Shown: positions 9,417 to 18,258 of the stretch, one piece after another
Layout: every line of letters begins with the position of its first letter
Position numbering within the stretch: position 1 is the stretch's first letter
Assembly (NCBI RefSeq): GCF_000427465.1
Contig: NZ_ATYB01000008.1
Span: 310,001 to 374,000, forward strand
Length of the DNA stretch: 64,000 bases
From: Sinorhizobium arboris LMG 14919
Lineage (GTDB): Bacteria > Pseudomonadota > Alphaproteobacteria > Rhizobiales > Rhizobiaceae
Direction of reading: 5' to 3'
Translations under genes and position numbers: made by a program
Notes under the pieces: model-generated
Told to the model about the DNA's origin: nothing
What the model saw: only the letters and a program-made list of their open reading frames with translations
Databases searched by the model: none

Positions 9417-9518
9417 ACCCCGGAGCTTCGACGTAGCCGACCTTTCGGCGAGGTCACATCGTCGTGAGCCTGGATTGCACTTGATGACTTGTCGTCCCAT
9501 TCGCCCTAGGTCGAACGC

Positions 9519-10526
9519 ATGACTATGCTCGTTATTGCGTTCCTTGCGCTCTTCGGTTTCCACTCGGCGGCAGCCGGGCAGGATCAGTCGGCCGTCACCA
9601 CCTTGCTGACGAGACTGGCGACGAGGGACGACCTGAAGCCGCTGAAGACCGTCATCGTCGCCAGGGACGGGGAGACGATCGCCGAGAACGGGTATCGCGG
9701 CCACACGCCCTCGGAGTCGGCCAACATCAAGTCGGCATCGAAATCGATCGTGTCCGCCCTTGTGGGCATCGCGATCGGCAAGGGTCTGCTCGACGGCCCG
9801 GAGCAGAAGATCGCGCCGCTCCTGAAGGAGGATCTTCCGTCGCAGGCCGACCCGCGGATCAACGACATTACCATCGGCAACCTCCTGTCGATGCAGGCGG
9901 GACTGGGGCGGATGTCGGGACCGAATTACGGACGCTGGGTTTCGAGCCGCAACTGGGTCCGTTTCGCGCTGGCACAGCCTTTCGACGACGAGCCCGGAGG
10001 CCGGATGCTCTATTCGACCGCCTCGACGCATCTGCTCTCGGCAATACTGACCAAAGTGGGCGGCAAGCCGACACTGGCGCTAGCACGCGAATGGCTTGGT
10101 CCGGTCGAGGGTTTCCGAATCGGGTCATGGGATCGCGATCCCCAGGGCATCTATCTCGGCGGCAACCAGATGGCGATGAGCGCGCGATCGCTGCTTGCCT
10201 TCGGCGAACTCTACCGCAACCGGGGCCGCACCGCAGACGGACTGCAGGTCGTCCCGGCCGATTGGGTCGAGCTTTCCTGGCGGCCGCGCACGGAGTCCCG
10301 CTTTACCGGCGACGGCTATGGGTATGGCTGGTTCACGCGCCGGATCGGCGACGAGGATGTGTATTACGCATGGGGCTATGGCGGCCAGATGCTCTATATC
10401 GTGCCGTCCCTGAACCTGACTGTGGTTATGACGTCGGATGAAAGCGGCCCCTCGGCACGCAACGGCTATCGCGACGCCTTGCATGGGGTCCTGGCGGAAA
10501 TCATCTCCGCCGTCAAAGCGGATTGA
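9519..10526 (+). CDS. Secreted serine hydrolase of the beta-lactamase/DD-peptidase superfamily
   Basis: A 335-residue protein with a signal peptide (MTMLVIAFLALFGFHSAAAG) and the class C beta-lactamase-type fold. The catalytic SxxK is SASK near residue 73; a second conserved block is MLYSTASTHLLS near 165, where the Ser/Tyr motif of the family lies. It lacks a clear KTG triad, so it is more likely an esterase or peptidase-like protein (as in the 6-aminohexanoate hydrolase group) than a true beta-lactamase. The substrate is unknown. It is alone on its strand and converges on the peroxiredoxin gene. Confidence 0.7.
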   Translation: MTMLVIAFLALFGFHSAAAGQDQSAVTTLLTRLATRDDLKPLKTVIVARDGETIAENGYRGHTPSESANIKSASKSIVSALVGIAIGKGLLDGPEQKIAPLLKEDLPSQADPRINDITIGNLLSMQAGLGRMSGPNYGRWVSSRNWVRFALAQPFDDEPGGRMLYSTASTHLLSAILTKVGGKPTLALAREWLGPVEGFRIGSWDRDPQGIYLGGNQMAMSARSLLAFGELYRNRGRTADGLQVVPADWVELSWRPRTESRFTGDGYGYGWFTRRIGDEDVYYAWGYGGQMLYIVPSLNLTVVMTSDESGPSARNGYRDALHGVLAEIISAVKAD

Positions 10527-10584
10527 GGCGGCATGGTCCTGCTCTGCCGCTGCTAATGAGATGCATCAAGAAGATACAATAAGG

Positions 10585-10612
10585 GCGCGCAAAACCTCAT
10601 TGTTTAGCGCGC
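10585..10612. terminator. Hairpin between convergent genes
   Basis: GCGCGC at 10585-10590 pairs with GCGCGC at 10607-10612, and the inner AAA/TTT extends the stem past one A-A mismatch, leaving an 8-base loop. It lies between the ends of the serine hydrolase and the peroxiredoxin. There is no long T run, so a terminator role is only suggested by position. Confidence 0.35.
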
Positions 10613-10643
10613 TCAAAGGACCTGGCCGAGGTCTCGCGGCATC

Positions 10644-11303
10644 CTATGCCGTTGGCTGTTTCGTCTTCCGGAGATACGGGAGCACGGTGTCGAAAGAGCC
10701 GAAACGCTGAATGGCGTCCTCGTTGGAAACTGCCGCCGTGATGATGACGTCCTCGCCCTGCTGCCAATTGGCGGGCGTCGCAACCTGATGCTTGGCAGTG
10801 AGCTGGATCGAGTCGATCGCGCGCAGGATCTCGTTGAAGTTACGGCCGGTTGTCATCGGATAGGTGAGGATCAGCTTGATCTTCTTGTCGGGACCGATGA
10901 CGTAGACCGAACGCACGGTGGCGTTGTCCGCCGGGGTGCGGCCCTCGGACGTGTCTCCGGCGCCGGCCGGCAGCATGTCGTAAAGCTTTGCCACCTTCAG
11001 ATCGCGGTCGCCGATCAGCGGATAATCGACGTCGAAGCCGGTCGCGATCTTGATGTCGTTCTTCCATTTGGTATGGCTTTCGACCGGATCGACGGAGATG
11101 CCGATGATTTTGACGCCGCGCTTGCGAAACTCCGGTTCGATTCCGGCCATGGCGCCGAGTTCCGTCGTGCAGACCGGGGTGAAATTCTTGGGATGGGAGA
11201 AGAGGACAGCCCAGCCGTCGCCGATCCATTCATGGAAATTGATCGGACCCCGTGTCGTCTCGGCGGTGAAATCAGGGGCGGTGTCATTGATGCGCAGGCT
11301 CAT
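10644..11303 (-). CDS. 1-Cys peroxiredoxin (Prx6 type)
   Basis: A 219-residue AhpC/TSA protein. The peroxidatic Cys lies in FTPVCTTELG near residue 47, and the long C-terminal part (TTGRNFNEILRAIDSIQL onward) is that of Prx6-type enzymes. No resolving Cys is evident. It reduces hydrogen peroxide and alkyl peroxides in the cytoplasm. It is transcribed divergently from the TPP riboswitch-thiD unit. The start is ATG 11303, with AAAGGGAA just upstream. Confidence 0.9.
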   Translation of the reverse strand: MSLRINDTAPDFTAETTRGPINFHEWIGDGWAVLFSHPKNFTPVCTTELGAMAGIEPEFRKRGVKIIGISVDPVESHTKWKNDIKIATGFDVDYPLIGDRDLKVAKLYDMLPAGAGDTSEGRTPADNATVRSVYVIGPDKKIKLILTYPMTTGRNFNEILRAIDSIQLTAKHQVATPANWQQGEDVIITAAVSNEDAIQRFGSFDTVLPYLRKTKQPTA

Positions 11304-11521
11304 GGCTTGTTCCCTTTCAGCTCAAAAAATTTCGCTAAGAATAGCGCAATCGTCGCCGTTTTCGAGGAGGAAACGAACGATTGACGGCGGCAGGAGGAAT
11401 GACAGCATCATAGCTTGTCAATCGGCGCGATATTTTTTGCCGGCCGGCGTAAAAGGAAAGGTCTTACAAGTCTTTCGCGGACGCGTTGACATCGCCCTGC
11501 CGCAGCCGCATAGATGACGCA

Positions 11522-11607
11522 TTCCGAGGGGAGCACCAGACGGTGCTGAGATGGCGTTGAGCCGGACCCTTGAACCTGATCCGGGTCATGCCGGCGTAGG
11601 AACGGAA
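11522..11607 (+). promoter_or_regulatory. TPP riboswitch (THI box)
   Basis: The aptamer consensus is complete and in order: GGGGAGC near 11528, GCTGAGAT at 11544-11551, ACCCTTGAACCTGATC near 11566-11581, and GTCATGCCGGCGTAGGAA to 11602. TTCCG at 11522-11526 pairs with CGGAA at 11603-11607 to close P1. It binds thiamin pyrophosphate and should lower expression of thiD when TPP is abundant. Confidence 0.93.
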
Positions 11608-11650
11608 GAAGGCCGCCAGCGGCAAGTTCGCCTTTTCATCGCCTTTCCTG

Positions 11651-11679
11651 GATCTCCGTGATGAGCCCGTCTGGAGATC
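11651..11679 (+). promoter_or_regulatory. Candidate riboswitch expression-platform hairpin covering a ribosome site
   Basis: GATCTCC at 11651-11657 is the exact complement of GGAGATC at 11673-11679. The GGAG of the 3' arm is the only good ribosome-binding site for the short frame that starts at 11685, so formation of this stem would block its translation. Alternative pairing with the aptamer was not computed. Confidence 0.5.
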
Positions 11680-11684
11680 GATCG

Positions 11685-11747
11685 ATGACGTCCATTGCCG
11701 CACTACCCAACGCAAGCATCATCCGTGCGAAGGAGGGCGGCGCATGA
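11685..11747 (+). CDS. 20-codon leader reading frame overlapping thiD
   Basis: ATG at 11685, 8 bases after GGAG, opens a 20-codon frame ([20 protein letters not shown]) whose TGA overlaps the thiD ATG in an ATGA arrangement. That is the geometry of translational coupling. It sits between the TPP riboswitch and thiD, and its ribosome site is inside a 7-bp stem. It could be a coupling leader rather than a functional peptide, or a chance frame; thiD has a good AAGGAGG of its own at 11730-11736. Confidence 0.4.
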   Translation: MTSIAALPNASIIRAKEGGA

Positions 11748-12544
11748 CGGCGATTGCCCTCACCATCGCCGGCTCGGACTCGGGCGGCGGAGCCGGCATC
11801 CAGGCGGACCTCAAAAGCTTTTCGGCGCTCGGCGTCTACGGCGCCAGCGTCATCACCGCAATCACGGCCCAGAACACCAGGGGTGTGACGGCCGTCGAGG
11901 ATGTTTCCGCCGAAATCGTGTCCGCGCAGATAGACGCGGTTTTCTCCGACCTCGACGTGAGCGCCGTCAAGATCGGCATGGTCTCGCGTCGGGAAACCAT
12001 CGCCGCCATTGCCGACGGACTGCGCCGGTTCGGGAAACGGGCCGTCGTGGATCCGGTCATGGTGGCGACTTCCGGCGATGCGCTGCTTCGCCCGGATGCC
12101 GTCGCGGCGCTCATCGAAGAGCTATTGCCGCTGGCGCTCGTCGTTACACCCAATCTTGCGGAGGCCGCGCTCATGACGGGGCGCGCGGTCGCCGAGGACG
12201 AGGCCGAAATGGCGCGCCAGGCGGAAGCGATCCTGCGGGCAGGCGCACACTCGGTTCTGGTCAAGGGCGGGCACCTGGAGAATCCGGAGGCCACGGACCT
12301 CTTCTTCGACGGAGATACTCTTGTCCGCCTACCCGCTGCGCGGATCGAGACGCGCAACGACCACGGCACCGGCTGCACGCTTTCGGCAGCCATTGCCGCG
12401 GGCCTTGCGAAAGGCATGCCGCTGGTTGAAGCGGTGAGCGCTGCGAAGTCCTATCTGCATGCCGCAATTTCCGCAGCCGATCGCCTGGAGATCGGGCAGG
12501 GTCGCGGACCCGTCCATCACTTCCATCGGTGGTGGGAGGAGTAA
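11744..12544 (+). CDS. thiD: Hydroxymethylpyrimidine/phosphomethylpyrimidine kinase
   Basis: A 266-residue ribokinase-fold enzyme. The N-terminal [18 protein letters not shown] (residues about 9-26) binds the pyrimidine substrate and [15 protein letters not shown] near 205 carries the anion hole and catalytic residue of the family. It phosphorylates HMP and HMP-P in the cytoplasm for thiamin synthesis and salvage. It stands alone rather than with thiC/thiE, which suggests a salvage role. Control by the upstream TPP riboswitch is strongly supported. Its start is preceded by AAGGAGG with 7-base spacing. Confidence 0.93.
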   Translation: MTAIALTIAGSDSGGGAGIQADLKSFSALGVYGASVITAITAQNTRGVTAVEDVSAEIVSAQIDAVFSDLDVSAVKIGMVSRRETIAAIADGLRRFGKRAVVDPVMVATSGDALLRPDAVAALIEELLPLALVVTPNLAEAALMTGRAVAEDEAEMARQAEAILRAGAHSVLVKGGHLENPEATDLFFDGDTLVRLPAARIETRNDHGTGCTLSAAIAAGLAKGMPLVEAVSAAKSYLHAAISAADRLEIGQGRGPVHHFHRWWEE

Positions 12545-12559
12545 GGCGGCATCAGGGTC

Positions 12560-12660
12560 TAAGACTTTGATAGGACCTATCTTCCAACGGCAAACCGTTA
12601 CACACTTTTTCTGGAAGTGCTCCAGGTGCCTCGCTCTAGCCACTGTTCTTCAGCAACATG
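12560..12660. repeat. Possible interspersed rhizobial intergenic element
   Basis: The stretch following thiD (..AAACCGTTACACACTTTTTCTGGAAGTGCTCCAG..) resembles a sequence often met between genes in Rhizobiaceae, usually ending in TTTTCTGGAATTGCTC. The resemblance is from memory. There is no second copy in this window, so repeat status is unproven. Confidence 0.3.
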
Positions 12661-12912
12661 CTTTCAACATGGCTGCGATTGGCAATCGGTTCTCGCGATA
12701 TGCACTTTCTTATCCGCCGGCTTGAGGCTTTCAACCGTGACGACCTGCCGGATTGGCGGCGGTCGCCAAGCAGGGCGCGGCGTGCTCTTTCGATCCTGCC
12801 GTCGCTGATCGAGTTTTCGCTCTTCTATGCGCTGGCACTCATGGCCCTGACGGCGGTCATTGCATTGATGGCAGCCGGTTGGATCATGGGTCTCGATCGC
12901 CGCAAGGCCTGA
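12658..12912 (+). CDS. Small membrane protein, hypothetical
   Basis: An 84-residue frame (70 residues if started at the ATG at 12700) with a charged N-terminal half rich in Arg and a single strong membrane segment near the C-terminus (SLIEFSLFYALALMALTAVI), ending with a basic tail. No family is recognised. No strong ribosome site precedes either ATG. It lies between thiD and the end of exoP and could be a real small protein or a chance frame. Confidence 0.4.
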   Translation: MLSTWLRLAIGSRDMHFLIRRLEAFNRDDLPDWRRSPSRARRALSILPSLIEFSLFYALALMALTAVIALMAAGWIMGLDRRKA

Positions 12913-12961
12913 CGGTACGGAGCGAATGGCCGCGCCCACAAGCGGCGCGGCCGCGTTTGCC

Positions 12962-15322
12962 TCAAGCGGCGGTGTTTTCCGTGACCGTATTCTCGATGTA
13001 ATACTTGCCGTAGCGGTGACGGTATTTCTCCGCCCCGTCGAAGTCGCTGTATTTGCCGAGCTCGTTCATATCCGTCTTGTTGAGGATGACGCCCAGCACC
13101 TTCGAGTTGATCAGCGGTTCCGAGTTGAGCAGATCGCGTACGAGCCGCGAAGGCGTCATGCCCCACTCGACTACGAACAGGATGCCGTCGGCCAGCGGCG
13201 CGAAGGCCTTGGCGTCGACGACAGGTGCGAGCGCAGCAAGATCGACCACGACATAGTCGAAGGCGTTGCGCGCGTTTTCGATGAGGTTCGCCATGGCCGG
13301 GGAGGCGAGCAGTTCGTTGCTCTGATGTCGTTGATGCGAAGCGCCACCGGCTGGAAGGATAGCGAGCTTGGTGCGCTGGTCTACCTTGATACCGGCGGGC
13401 CAGCTTGCTTCTCCGGTCAGAGTTTCGACGAGACCGGTGCGGGGGGCGGGCGTGATCATCTGCGTCAGTCCCGGCTTGCGTATATCGGCATCGATGAGCA
13501 GGGTCCGCTTGCCGCTTGCCGCCAGAAGTGCGGCGAAGTTTGCAGCAACGATCGATTTTCCCTCATCCGGAAGGGCGGATGCTATGGCGATCACGCGGCT
13601 CTCGCTGCCGGACAGCATCTGGTCGCAGGCAAGCTTGGCGTTGCGGAATGTCTCCGCGAAGGTGGACCGCGGCGCATCCACGACGATGCGCGAAAGGCGT
13701 TGAAACGGCATCGTACTGTCCACCGCTTCGTCGGGTCTCTTCACCGAACCGAAATGCGCATGGACAAGTTGCGCTTTCTTCTTCATGCGCGTTCCAAGAA
13801 GCGGGACGTAGCCGAGCGAGCGATGGCCGAGGATCGAGCGCACGTCACCCTCCAGACGGAATGTCCGTTCGCGGAATTCGAGGAACGCCGCGTAAGCGCC
13901 GCCCACCATCATGCCGAGCACGGCCGAAAGAGCGAGGGTCATGGTTTTCTTGGGGCTCGACGGCGACACCGGCACGCCAGCCTCGGAGATGACCCGTGCC
14001 TTCGCGATCGGGAAGGATTGCTGCTGCGTCGCCTGTTCGTAGCGGCCGAGATACGACTCATAGAGCGTCTTCAGAGCCGCCGCCTTTTGTTCGAGCTCCC
14101 TCAATTGCACGAGTTGCTCGCTCGCGTCGGAGGTCTTGCCGGCAATGCCCTGGATGCTCTTCCTGAGCGATTCCTCGCGCGACTGGGCGACCTCGTATTC
14201 ATTCCTGTAGCTTGCAGTGAGCTGCTGCAGTTCCTGGTAGATCTGCCGCGCGACATCCTCCTGCTCCGTGCGGAGCGACACCGCTTGCGGGTGGTCGGCG
14301 CCGAAGTTGTCGGAGACTTCCCGCTCGCGCTTGCCGACGGCAAGATAGCGCGTCCTCAGGTCGCGGATGACCGAGTTGTCGCCCTCCTTCGCGGAAATGG
14401 TGGCGTTCTTCACCGCGTTTTCCGGACCCTGATCCACGATCGACTTATACTGGTTGTAGCGAGCCGACGCGCTTGCAGTGTCCGCCTGGGCGACGATGAG
14501 CTGGCTGTTGAGGTCGGCCATTTGCTGCTCGGACATCAACTCGCCGCGCGCAGCCGTCAGGCCGTTCTCGGCCCTGAAATGTGCGACCTCAAGCGCCGCG
14601 GCCTGCGAGCGCTGCTGCAGATCCGTAAGCCGTTCCTGCAGCCAGACGGATGCGCGCTCGGTCGCCTCGAAATTGGCGTTCAACTGGTCGGTCAGATAGG
14701 CATTGGCGTATCCACGGGCGATGGTCGCCGCAAGCACAGGATCGCTCGATCGAAAGGCCACGGCCACGACCGAGCTTCGCGAAACACGCTCGACTGCGAG
14801 CGATTGCTGTATGATCGCGGCAGCCTTCTGCCGCCGCCCGTTGCGCGCCGCCTCCGGCGTGACTTCGGGGCCACCCGAAAAGAGCCCGGTTGCCGTCTTC
14901 AGCCATTCCTTGACGATGTCGACCGGGGAGCGCGGCGGATTGAGGATGGTGTCGTTTTCAGCAAGCTTGAGCTTGTCGACAACGCGCAGCGCCAGTTCGC
15001 CTGATTTCAGAATCTCGACCGCACTCGCAATCTGCGTATCGAGCATCTGGCTGTTTACCGGGGTAGGCTCTTCTTCGGCGTATTTGGACAGATTCTCATC
15101 GAGAAGGATCTGCGTCATCGACGTGTAATAGGGTGTGGCAAAAAGAAGATAAACGGCTCCAAGCGCAATGAAGAGCACGACGAATGCGGCCACAAGCCGG
15201 GCACGGCGATAGACGGCGGCGACAAGCCGGTCGAGGTCGATAAAGCCGTCCGACTGTTCTTCGCTGGGCATGATGCTGCTCAATGGAACGCTTCTTTGTT
15301 TCATGGGGGCCGTTCTGTTCAT
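12962..15322 (-). CDS. exoP: Succinoglycan chain-length and export protein with tyrosine kinase domain
   Basis: A 786-residue inner-membrane protein. It has a Wzz-type N-terminal domain with membrane segments near 43-64 and 460-480, a long periplasmic coiled part, and a proline-rich PVSPSSPK near 451-458. The cytoplasmic BY-kinase domain has Walker A ALPDEGKS near 584-591 and Walker A' LLIDADIRKP near 608, with a Tyr-rich tail (Tyr 758, 767, 771, 774, 775) for autophosphorylation. It acts with ExoQ and ExoT in polymerisation and export; changes in the proline-rich motif are known in S. meliloti to shift the ratio of high to low molecular weight polymer. It is the last gene of the exoH-to-exoP run and is preceded by a 28-bp palindrome. 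Confidence 0.96.
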   Translation of the reverse strand: MNRTAPMKQRSVPLSSIMPSEEQSDGFIDLDRLVAAVYRRARLVAAFVVLFIALGAVYLLFATPYYTSMTQILLDENLSKYAEEEPTPVNSQMLDTQIASAVEILKSGELALRVVDKLKLAENDTILNPPRSPVDIVKEWLKTATGLFSGGPEVTPEAARNGRRQKAAAIIQQSLAVERVSRSSVVAVAFRSSDPVLAATIARGYANAYLTDQLNANFEATERASVWLQERLTDLQQRSQAAALEVAHFRAENGLTAARGELMSEQQMADLNSQLIVAQADTASASARYNQYKSIVDQGPENAVKNATISAKEGDNSVIRDLRTRYLAVGKREREVSDNFGADHPQAVSLRTEQEDVARQIYQELQQLTASYRNEYEVAQSREESLRKSIQGIAGKTSDASEQLVQLRELEQKAAALKTLYESYLGRYEQATQQQSFPIAKARVISEAGVPVSPSSPKKTMTLALSAVLGMMVGGAYAAFLEFRERTFRLEGDVRSILGHRSLGYVPLLGTRMKKKAQLVHAHFGSVKRPDEAVDSTMPFQRLSRIVVDAPRSTFAETFRNAKLACDQMLSGSESRVIAIASALPDEGKSIVAANFAALLAASGKRTLLIDADIRKPGLTQMITPAPRTGLVETLTGEASWPAGIKVDQRTKLAILPAGGASHQRHQSNELLASPAMANLIENARNAFDYVVVDLAALAPVVDAKAFAPLADGILFVVEWGMTPSRLVRDLLNSEPLINSKVLGVILNKTDMNELGKYSDFDGAEKYRHRYGKYYIENTVTENTAA

Positions 15323-15340
15323 CTTTTTCTCCGGTCCTTG

Positions 15341-15368
15341 TACGGGCAGTCCTGCAGGACTGCCCGTA
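15341..15368. promoter_or_regulatory. Perfect 28-bp palindrome between exoN and exoP
   Basis: Bases 15341-15354 (tacgggcagtcctg) and 15355-15368 are exact reverse complements with no spacer. In RNA this gives a strong stem of about 12 bp. It begins 8 bases after the exoN stop and ends 18 bases before the exoP start. There is no U tract in the transcribed direction, so it is more likely an intercistronic RNA-stability or partial-termination element, or a protein-binding site. Confidence 0.6.
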
Positions 15369-15376
15369 ACCGTCGC

Positions 15377-16282
15377 TTATGCCGCCCGGATGCGGCTTTC
15401 GTGAGACAGAACCATGTCGCGAACGGTCTCGAAAACGGCATCGCCGATATCGGTACGAGCAAGCGCGAAGGCGACATTGGCTTCGATGAAGCCCTGCTTC
15501 GAACCGCAGTCGAAGGTACGGCCCTCATAGGGATGCGCGTGGAAGGACTGGGATTGCGAAAGCGTCAGCATCCCGTCCGTCAACTGGATCTCGTTGCCGG
15601 CGCCGCGCGGCTGGTGAGCCAGGATCGAGAAGATTTCCGGCTGAAGGATGTAGCGCCCGTTGAGATAATAGTTGGACGGCGCCTTTCCGGCGGCGGGCTT
15701 TTCGACCATTTCGGTCACGGAGAAACCGTGCCGGACCGTCTCGCCCTTGCCGACAATGCCGTATTTCGAGGCTTCCTCGGGAGCGCATTGCTCGACGCCG
15801 ACGACGTTGCCGCCGACCTCGTGATAGAGGTCCATGAGGCCGGCCACGCAACCGCGCGCGCCGAAGGAGACCATGTCCGGCAGCAGCAGCGCGAAGGGCT
15901 CGTCGCCGATCAGGTCGCGCGCGCACCACACCGCGTGCCCGAGGCCAAGGGGGGCCTGCTGGCGGGTAAAGCTGACAGAGCCGGCTGCCGGCAGCATGGC
16001 CTCGAGTTCGGAAATCTGCGCGCTCTTGCCCGAACGCGAAAGCGAAGAGATGAGCTCCGGTGCGTCATCGAAATGATCTTCGATCACCTGCTTGTTGCGG
16101 CTGGTGACGAAGACGATGTGTTCGATTCCGGCCTGGCGGGCCTCGTCCACGGCATATTGAACGACGGGCCGGTCGACGATCGTCAACATCTCCTTGGGCA
16201 CTGCCTTTGTCGCGGGAAGGAACCTGGTTCCGTTTCCTGCAACAGGGATAACGGCTTTTCTGACGGTCCTGGCACGGTCCAT
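15377..16282 (-). CDS. exoN: UTP--glucose-1-phosphate uridylyltransferase
   Basis: A 301-residue nucleotidyltransferase of the GalU family. The N-terminal [23 protein letters not shown] motif region (residues about 9-31) binds UTP, with later blocks VDEARQAGI and FGARGCVAG. It makes UDP-glucose, the donor for the glucose residues of succinoglycan and, through ExoB, for galactose. It lies between exoO and exoP on the same strand with a 15-base gap from exoO. Confidence 0.94.
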   Translation of the reverse strand: MDRARTVRKAVIPVAGNGTRFLPATKAVPKEMLTIVDRPVVQYAVDEARQAGIEHIVFVTSRNKQVIEDHFDDAPELISSLSRSGKSAQISELEAMLPAAGSVSFTRQQAPLGLGHAVWCARDLIGDEPFALLLPDMVSFGARGCVAGLMDLYHEVGGNVVGVEQCAPEEASKYGIVGKGETVRHGFSVTEMVEKPAAGKAPSNYYLNGRYILQPEIFSILAHQPRGAGNEIQLTDGMLTLSQSQSFHAHPYEGRTFDCGSKQGFIEANVAFALARTDIGDAVFETVRDMVLSHESRIRAA

Positions 16283-16297
16283 TGTATCATCCTTTGC

Positions 16298-17332
16298 TTA
16301 TTGAGGGTCGTTGCCCAGCGGGGATCGTTCAGCCGTCGCCGTCACGGGGGCGGCGTGAGGGACGGAATGGGAGGATTTATGCACGACACGCGCGACAACG
16401 CGGCGCAATCGGGCAGCGATCGGCATGCTGAGATGCCGGAGCGCGAGGGGGTCGGCCAGCGCGGTCTTGAGCGCATCGGCCAACGATCTCTTTTTCAGCT
16501 GTTCTACGAGGACCAGAAACGAGCGGGCTTGGCGGAAGCCGCGCATGCGCCGGCGTTGCATTTTCTGCGCCTGGCCGTCGAGCGTGTAGCGGCGCAGGAA
16601 CGCCTCGTCGGCGGCGATCATCGCGTCGATATGATCGAGCCTCAGCACACGCGAGATGGATCCCTCGCGGATATGGTAGATATAGCCGGCGGATGGCTCG
16701 ACCGCGCAACGCCCGCCACAGGCGAGGGCCGATGCGAGCAGGATGTAGTCCTCGCCGATGCGCAGCGTCTCGTCGAAGCGAAGCTGCTGGTGTTCCAGGA
16801 AGCGGCGCTCGAAGATCGGTTTCATGTAGCCGAAATTGTGCTCGGATCGAAAGAGCACATTGGATGCGATGAAGGCGGGAAGAGTGAGCTGCTGCAGGCG
16901 GGTGAGGTCCGCTTCGGAGAACATCGTGAGACGGCGCCCGTCGAGCGAGACCACGTCCAGATTGTCGACGGCGATCTGTGCGCCCGTCTCGTTCGCTCTG
17001 TCTATCATCCTCCTCAGTCGGTCGGGCCGAACCGTATCGTCCGAATCGAGAACGGCGACCCACCGGCCGCGTGCCGCCTCGATACCGGCGTTGCGCGCAC
17101 CACCTGGACCGCGGTTGCGGTCAAGGGCGATCAGCCGGATGCGCGAATCCGGGATCGCTGCCACGAGCGCCGGCGTCGCGTCCGCCGAACAATCGTCCAC
17201 GACGACGACCTCGACGGTCACACCTTCCTGCGCCAATGCGCTTTCGATTGCACGCACGATCGTATCCGCGGCATTATACGCGGCGACGACGAACGTGACG
17301 TCGGGGGCCTTGTCGATCGCCGGGGCGCTCAT
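16298..17332 (-). CDS. exoO: Succinoglycan glucosyltransferase ExoO (GT2)
   Basis: A 344-residue GT-A enzyme. The N-terminal half has FVVAAYNAADTI (15-26), VVVDDCSAD near 42 and the DxD-type AVLDSDDTVRPDRL near 93. It transfers glucose from UDP-glucose to the growing lipid-linked repeat at the cytoplasmic face of the inner membrane; in S. meliloti it is assigned to a beta-1,6 glucose. It overlaps exoM by 4 bases (ATGA), which implies coupled translation. Confidence 0.93.
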   Translation of the reverse strand: MSAPAIDKAPDVTFVVAAYNAADTIVRAIESALAQEGVTVEVVVVDDCSADATPALVAAIPDSRIRLIALDRNRGPGGARNAGIEAARGRWVAVLDSDDTVRPDRLRRMIDRANETGAQIAVDNLDVVSLDGRRLTMFSEADLTRLQQLTLPAFIASNVLFRSEHNFGYMKPIFERRFLEHQQLRFDETLRIGEDYILLASALACGGRCAVEPSAGYIYHIREGSISRVLRLDHIDAMIAADEAFLRRYTLDGQAQKMQRRRMRGFRQARSFLVLVEQLKKRSLADALKTALADPLALRHLSMPIAARLRRVVARVVHKSSHSVPHAAPVTATAERSPLGNDPQ

Positions 17333-18258
17333 GCCGAGGTCACCTCGCGAACTCCGTATTGCTCGATTTCCTTAAGCCCCAGCAAGCCGCTGATAACGCC
17401 GGCATGTAGCATGGCGCGCAGCACAAAGCGGTATCGTCTCGCGGCGGAGGGAAAGCAGAAAACCGCGGCAGCTGCGCAAAAGCCGGATTTGGCGCCGGCA
17501 AGGGCGATATTTCCGGCCCGGCGGAATCCATTCGCTTTTTCGGACAGAAGGCGACCATGTGTCTGCCCGGAGCGGAAGCGCCGCTTTGCGAGCCAGGCAA
17601 GGGAGGCCCTGCTTTCCGGTACCGGTTCATGGACCCATGCCTCCGGCGAAAAGGCGATCGTCCCGCCGGCTTGGTGCATCCCGGTGAAGAAATCCGTGTC
17701 CTCGCCGCCGCTCTTACCGAGTGACAGCTTGAAGCGCCGGCCGAAGAGCGATGGTGCGTCGCGCTTGAGCAGCGCATTGCAGGTGTATCCGGTGCGGATC
17801 TCTCCCTTGACCCAGACCGGCAGTGTCGAGTGGAAATCGCCGCTGCGCATCCAGCCGGGGGCCGTAGGTCCGTAGTGTGCCCTGACGGGACCGAGCACGG
17901 CGGCGGCTCCCGTGATGCGCGCCGTTTCAAGAAGGCGGAGCAGCCAGTCGCCCGACACGGTCTCGTCGTCATCGAGGAAGGCGAGGAAGTCGCCGGTGCT
18001 GTTGTCGAGACAGCAATTGCGGGCGATCGAGATATTCGAGTGAGGGCAGTGAACGTAGAGGATATCGAACGGCATCTGCGGCCGAAGTCCTTCTACCAGA
18101 GCCCTGGCGCTCGGTTCCGCGTCGTTGTCGGCGACGATCACGCGCAACCTGGCGCGCGCCGGCACGTTGATCGCAGCCAGCGAGCGAAGCGTCTCGCCAA
18201 GCTCCGGCCGGCGGTACGTGCAGACGCCGATATCGATGTGAAGAGTTACGTTCGGCAT
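17329..18258 (-). CDS. exoM: Succinoglycan beta-1,4-glucosyltransferase ExoM (GT2)
   Basis: A 309-residue GT2 protein with IGVCTYRRPEL near 10, VIVADND near 40 and the metal-binding LAFLDDDETVSGDW near 92-105, then SGGEDTDFF near 190 in the acceptor side. It adds a beta-1,4-linked glucose to the undecaprenyl-linked intermediate; this activity has been demonstrated biochemically for the S. meliloti protein. Start and stop overlap exoA and exoO by ATGA quadruplets. Confidence 0.94.
   Translation of the reverse strand: MPNVTLHIDIGVCTYRRPELGETLRSLAAINVPARARLRVIVADNDAEPSARALVEGLRPQMPFDILYVHCPHSNISIARNCCLDNSTGDFLAFLDDDETVSGDWLLRLLETARITGAAAVLGPVRAHYGPTAPGWMRSGDFHSTLPVWVKGEIRTGYTCNALLKRDAPSLFGRRFKLSLGKSGGEDTDFFTGMHQAGGTIAFSPEAWVHEPVPESRASLAWLAKRRFRSGQTHGRLLSEKANGFRRAGNIALAGAKSGFCAAAAVFCFPSAARRYRFVLRAMLHAGVISGLLGLKEIEQYGVREVTSA

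Noticed and set aside
7335..10031. Open frame of 898 codons on the minus strand
   Set aside because: It runs antisense to the GH42 and serine-hydrolase genes, has no recognisable domain and is rich in Arg/His/Pro as expected for a shadow frame in GC-rich coding DNA.
12926..15004. Open frame of 692 codons on the plus strand
   Set aside because: It is antisense to exoP, whose full Wzz-kinase architecture is clear; the plus frame shows no family motif.
15296..17875. Open frame of 859 codons on the plus strand
   Set aside because: It covers exoN, exoO and part of exoM in antisense; those genes have complete motifs and tight ATGA overlaps.
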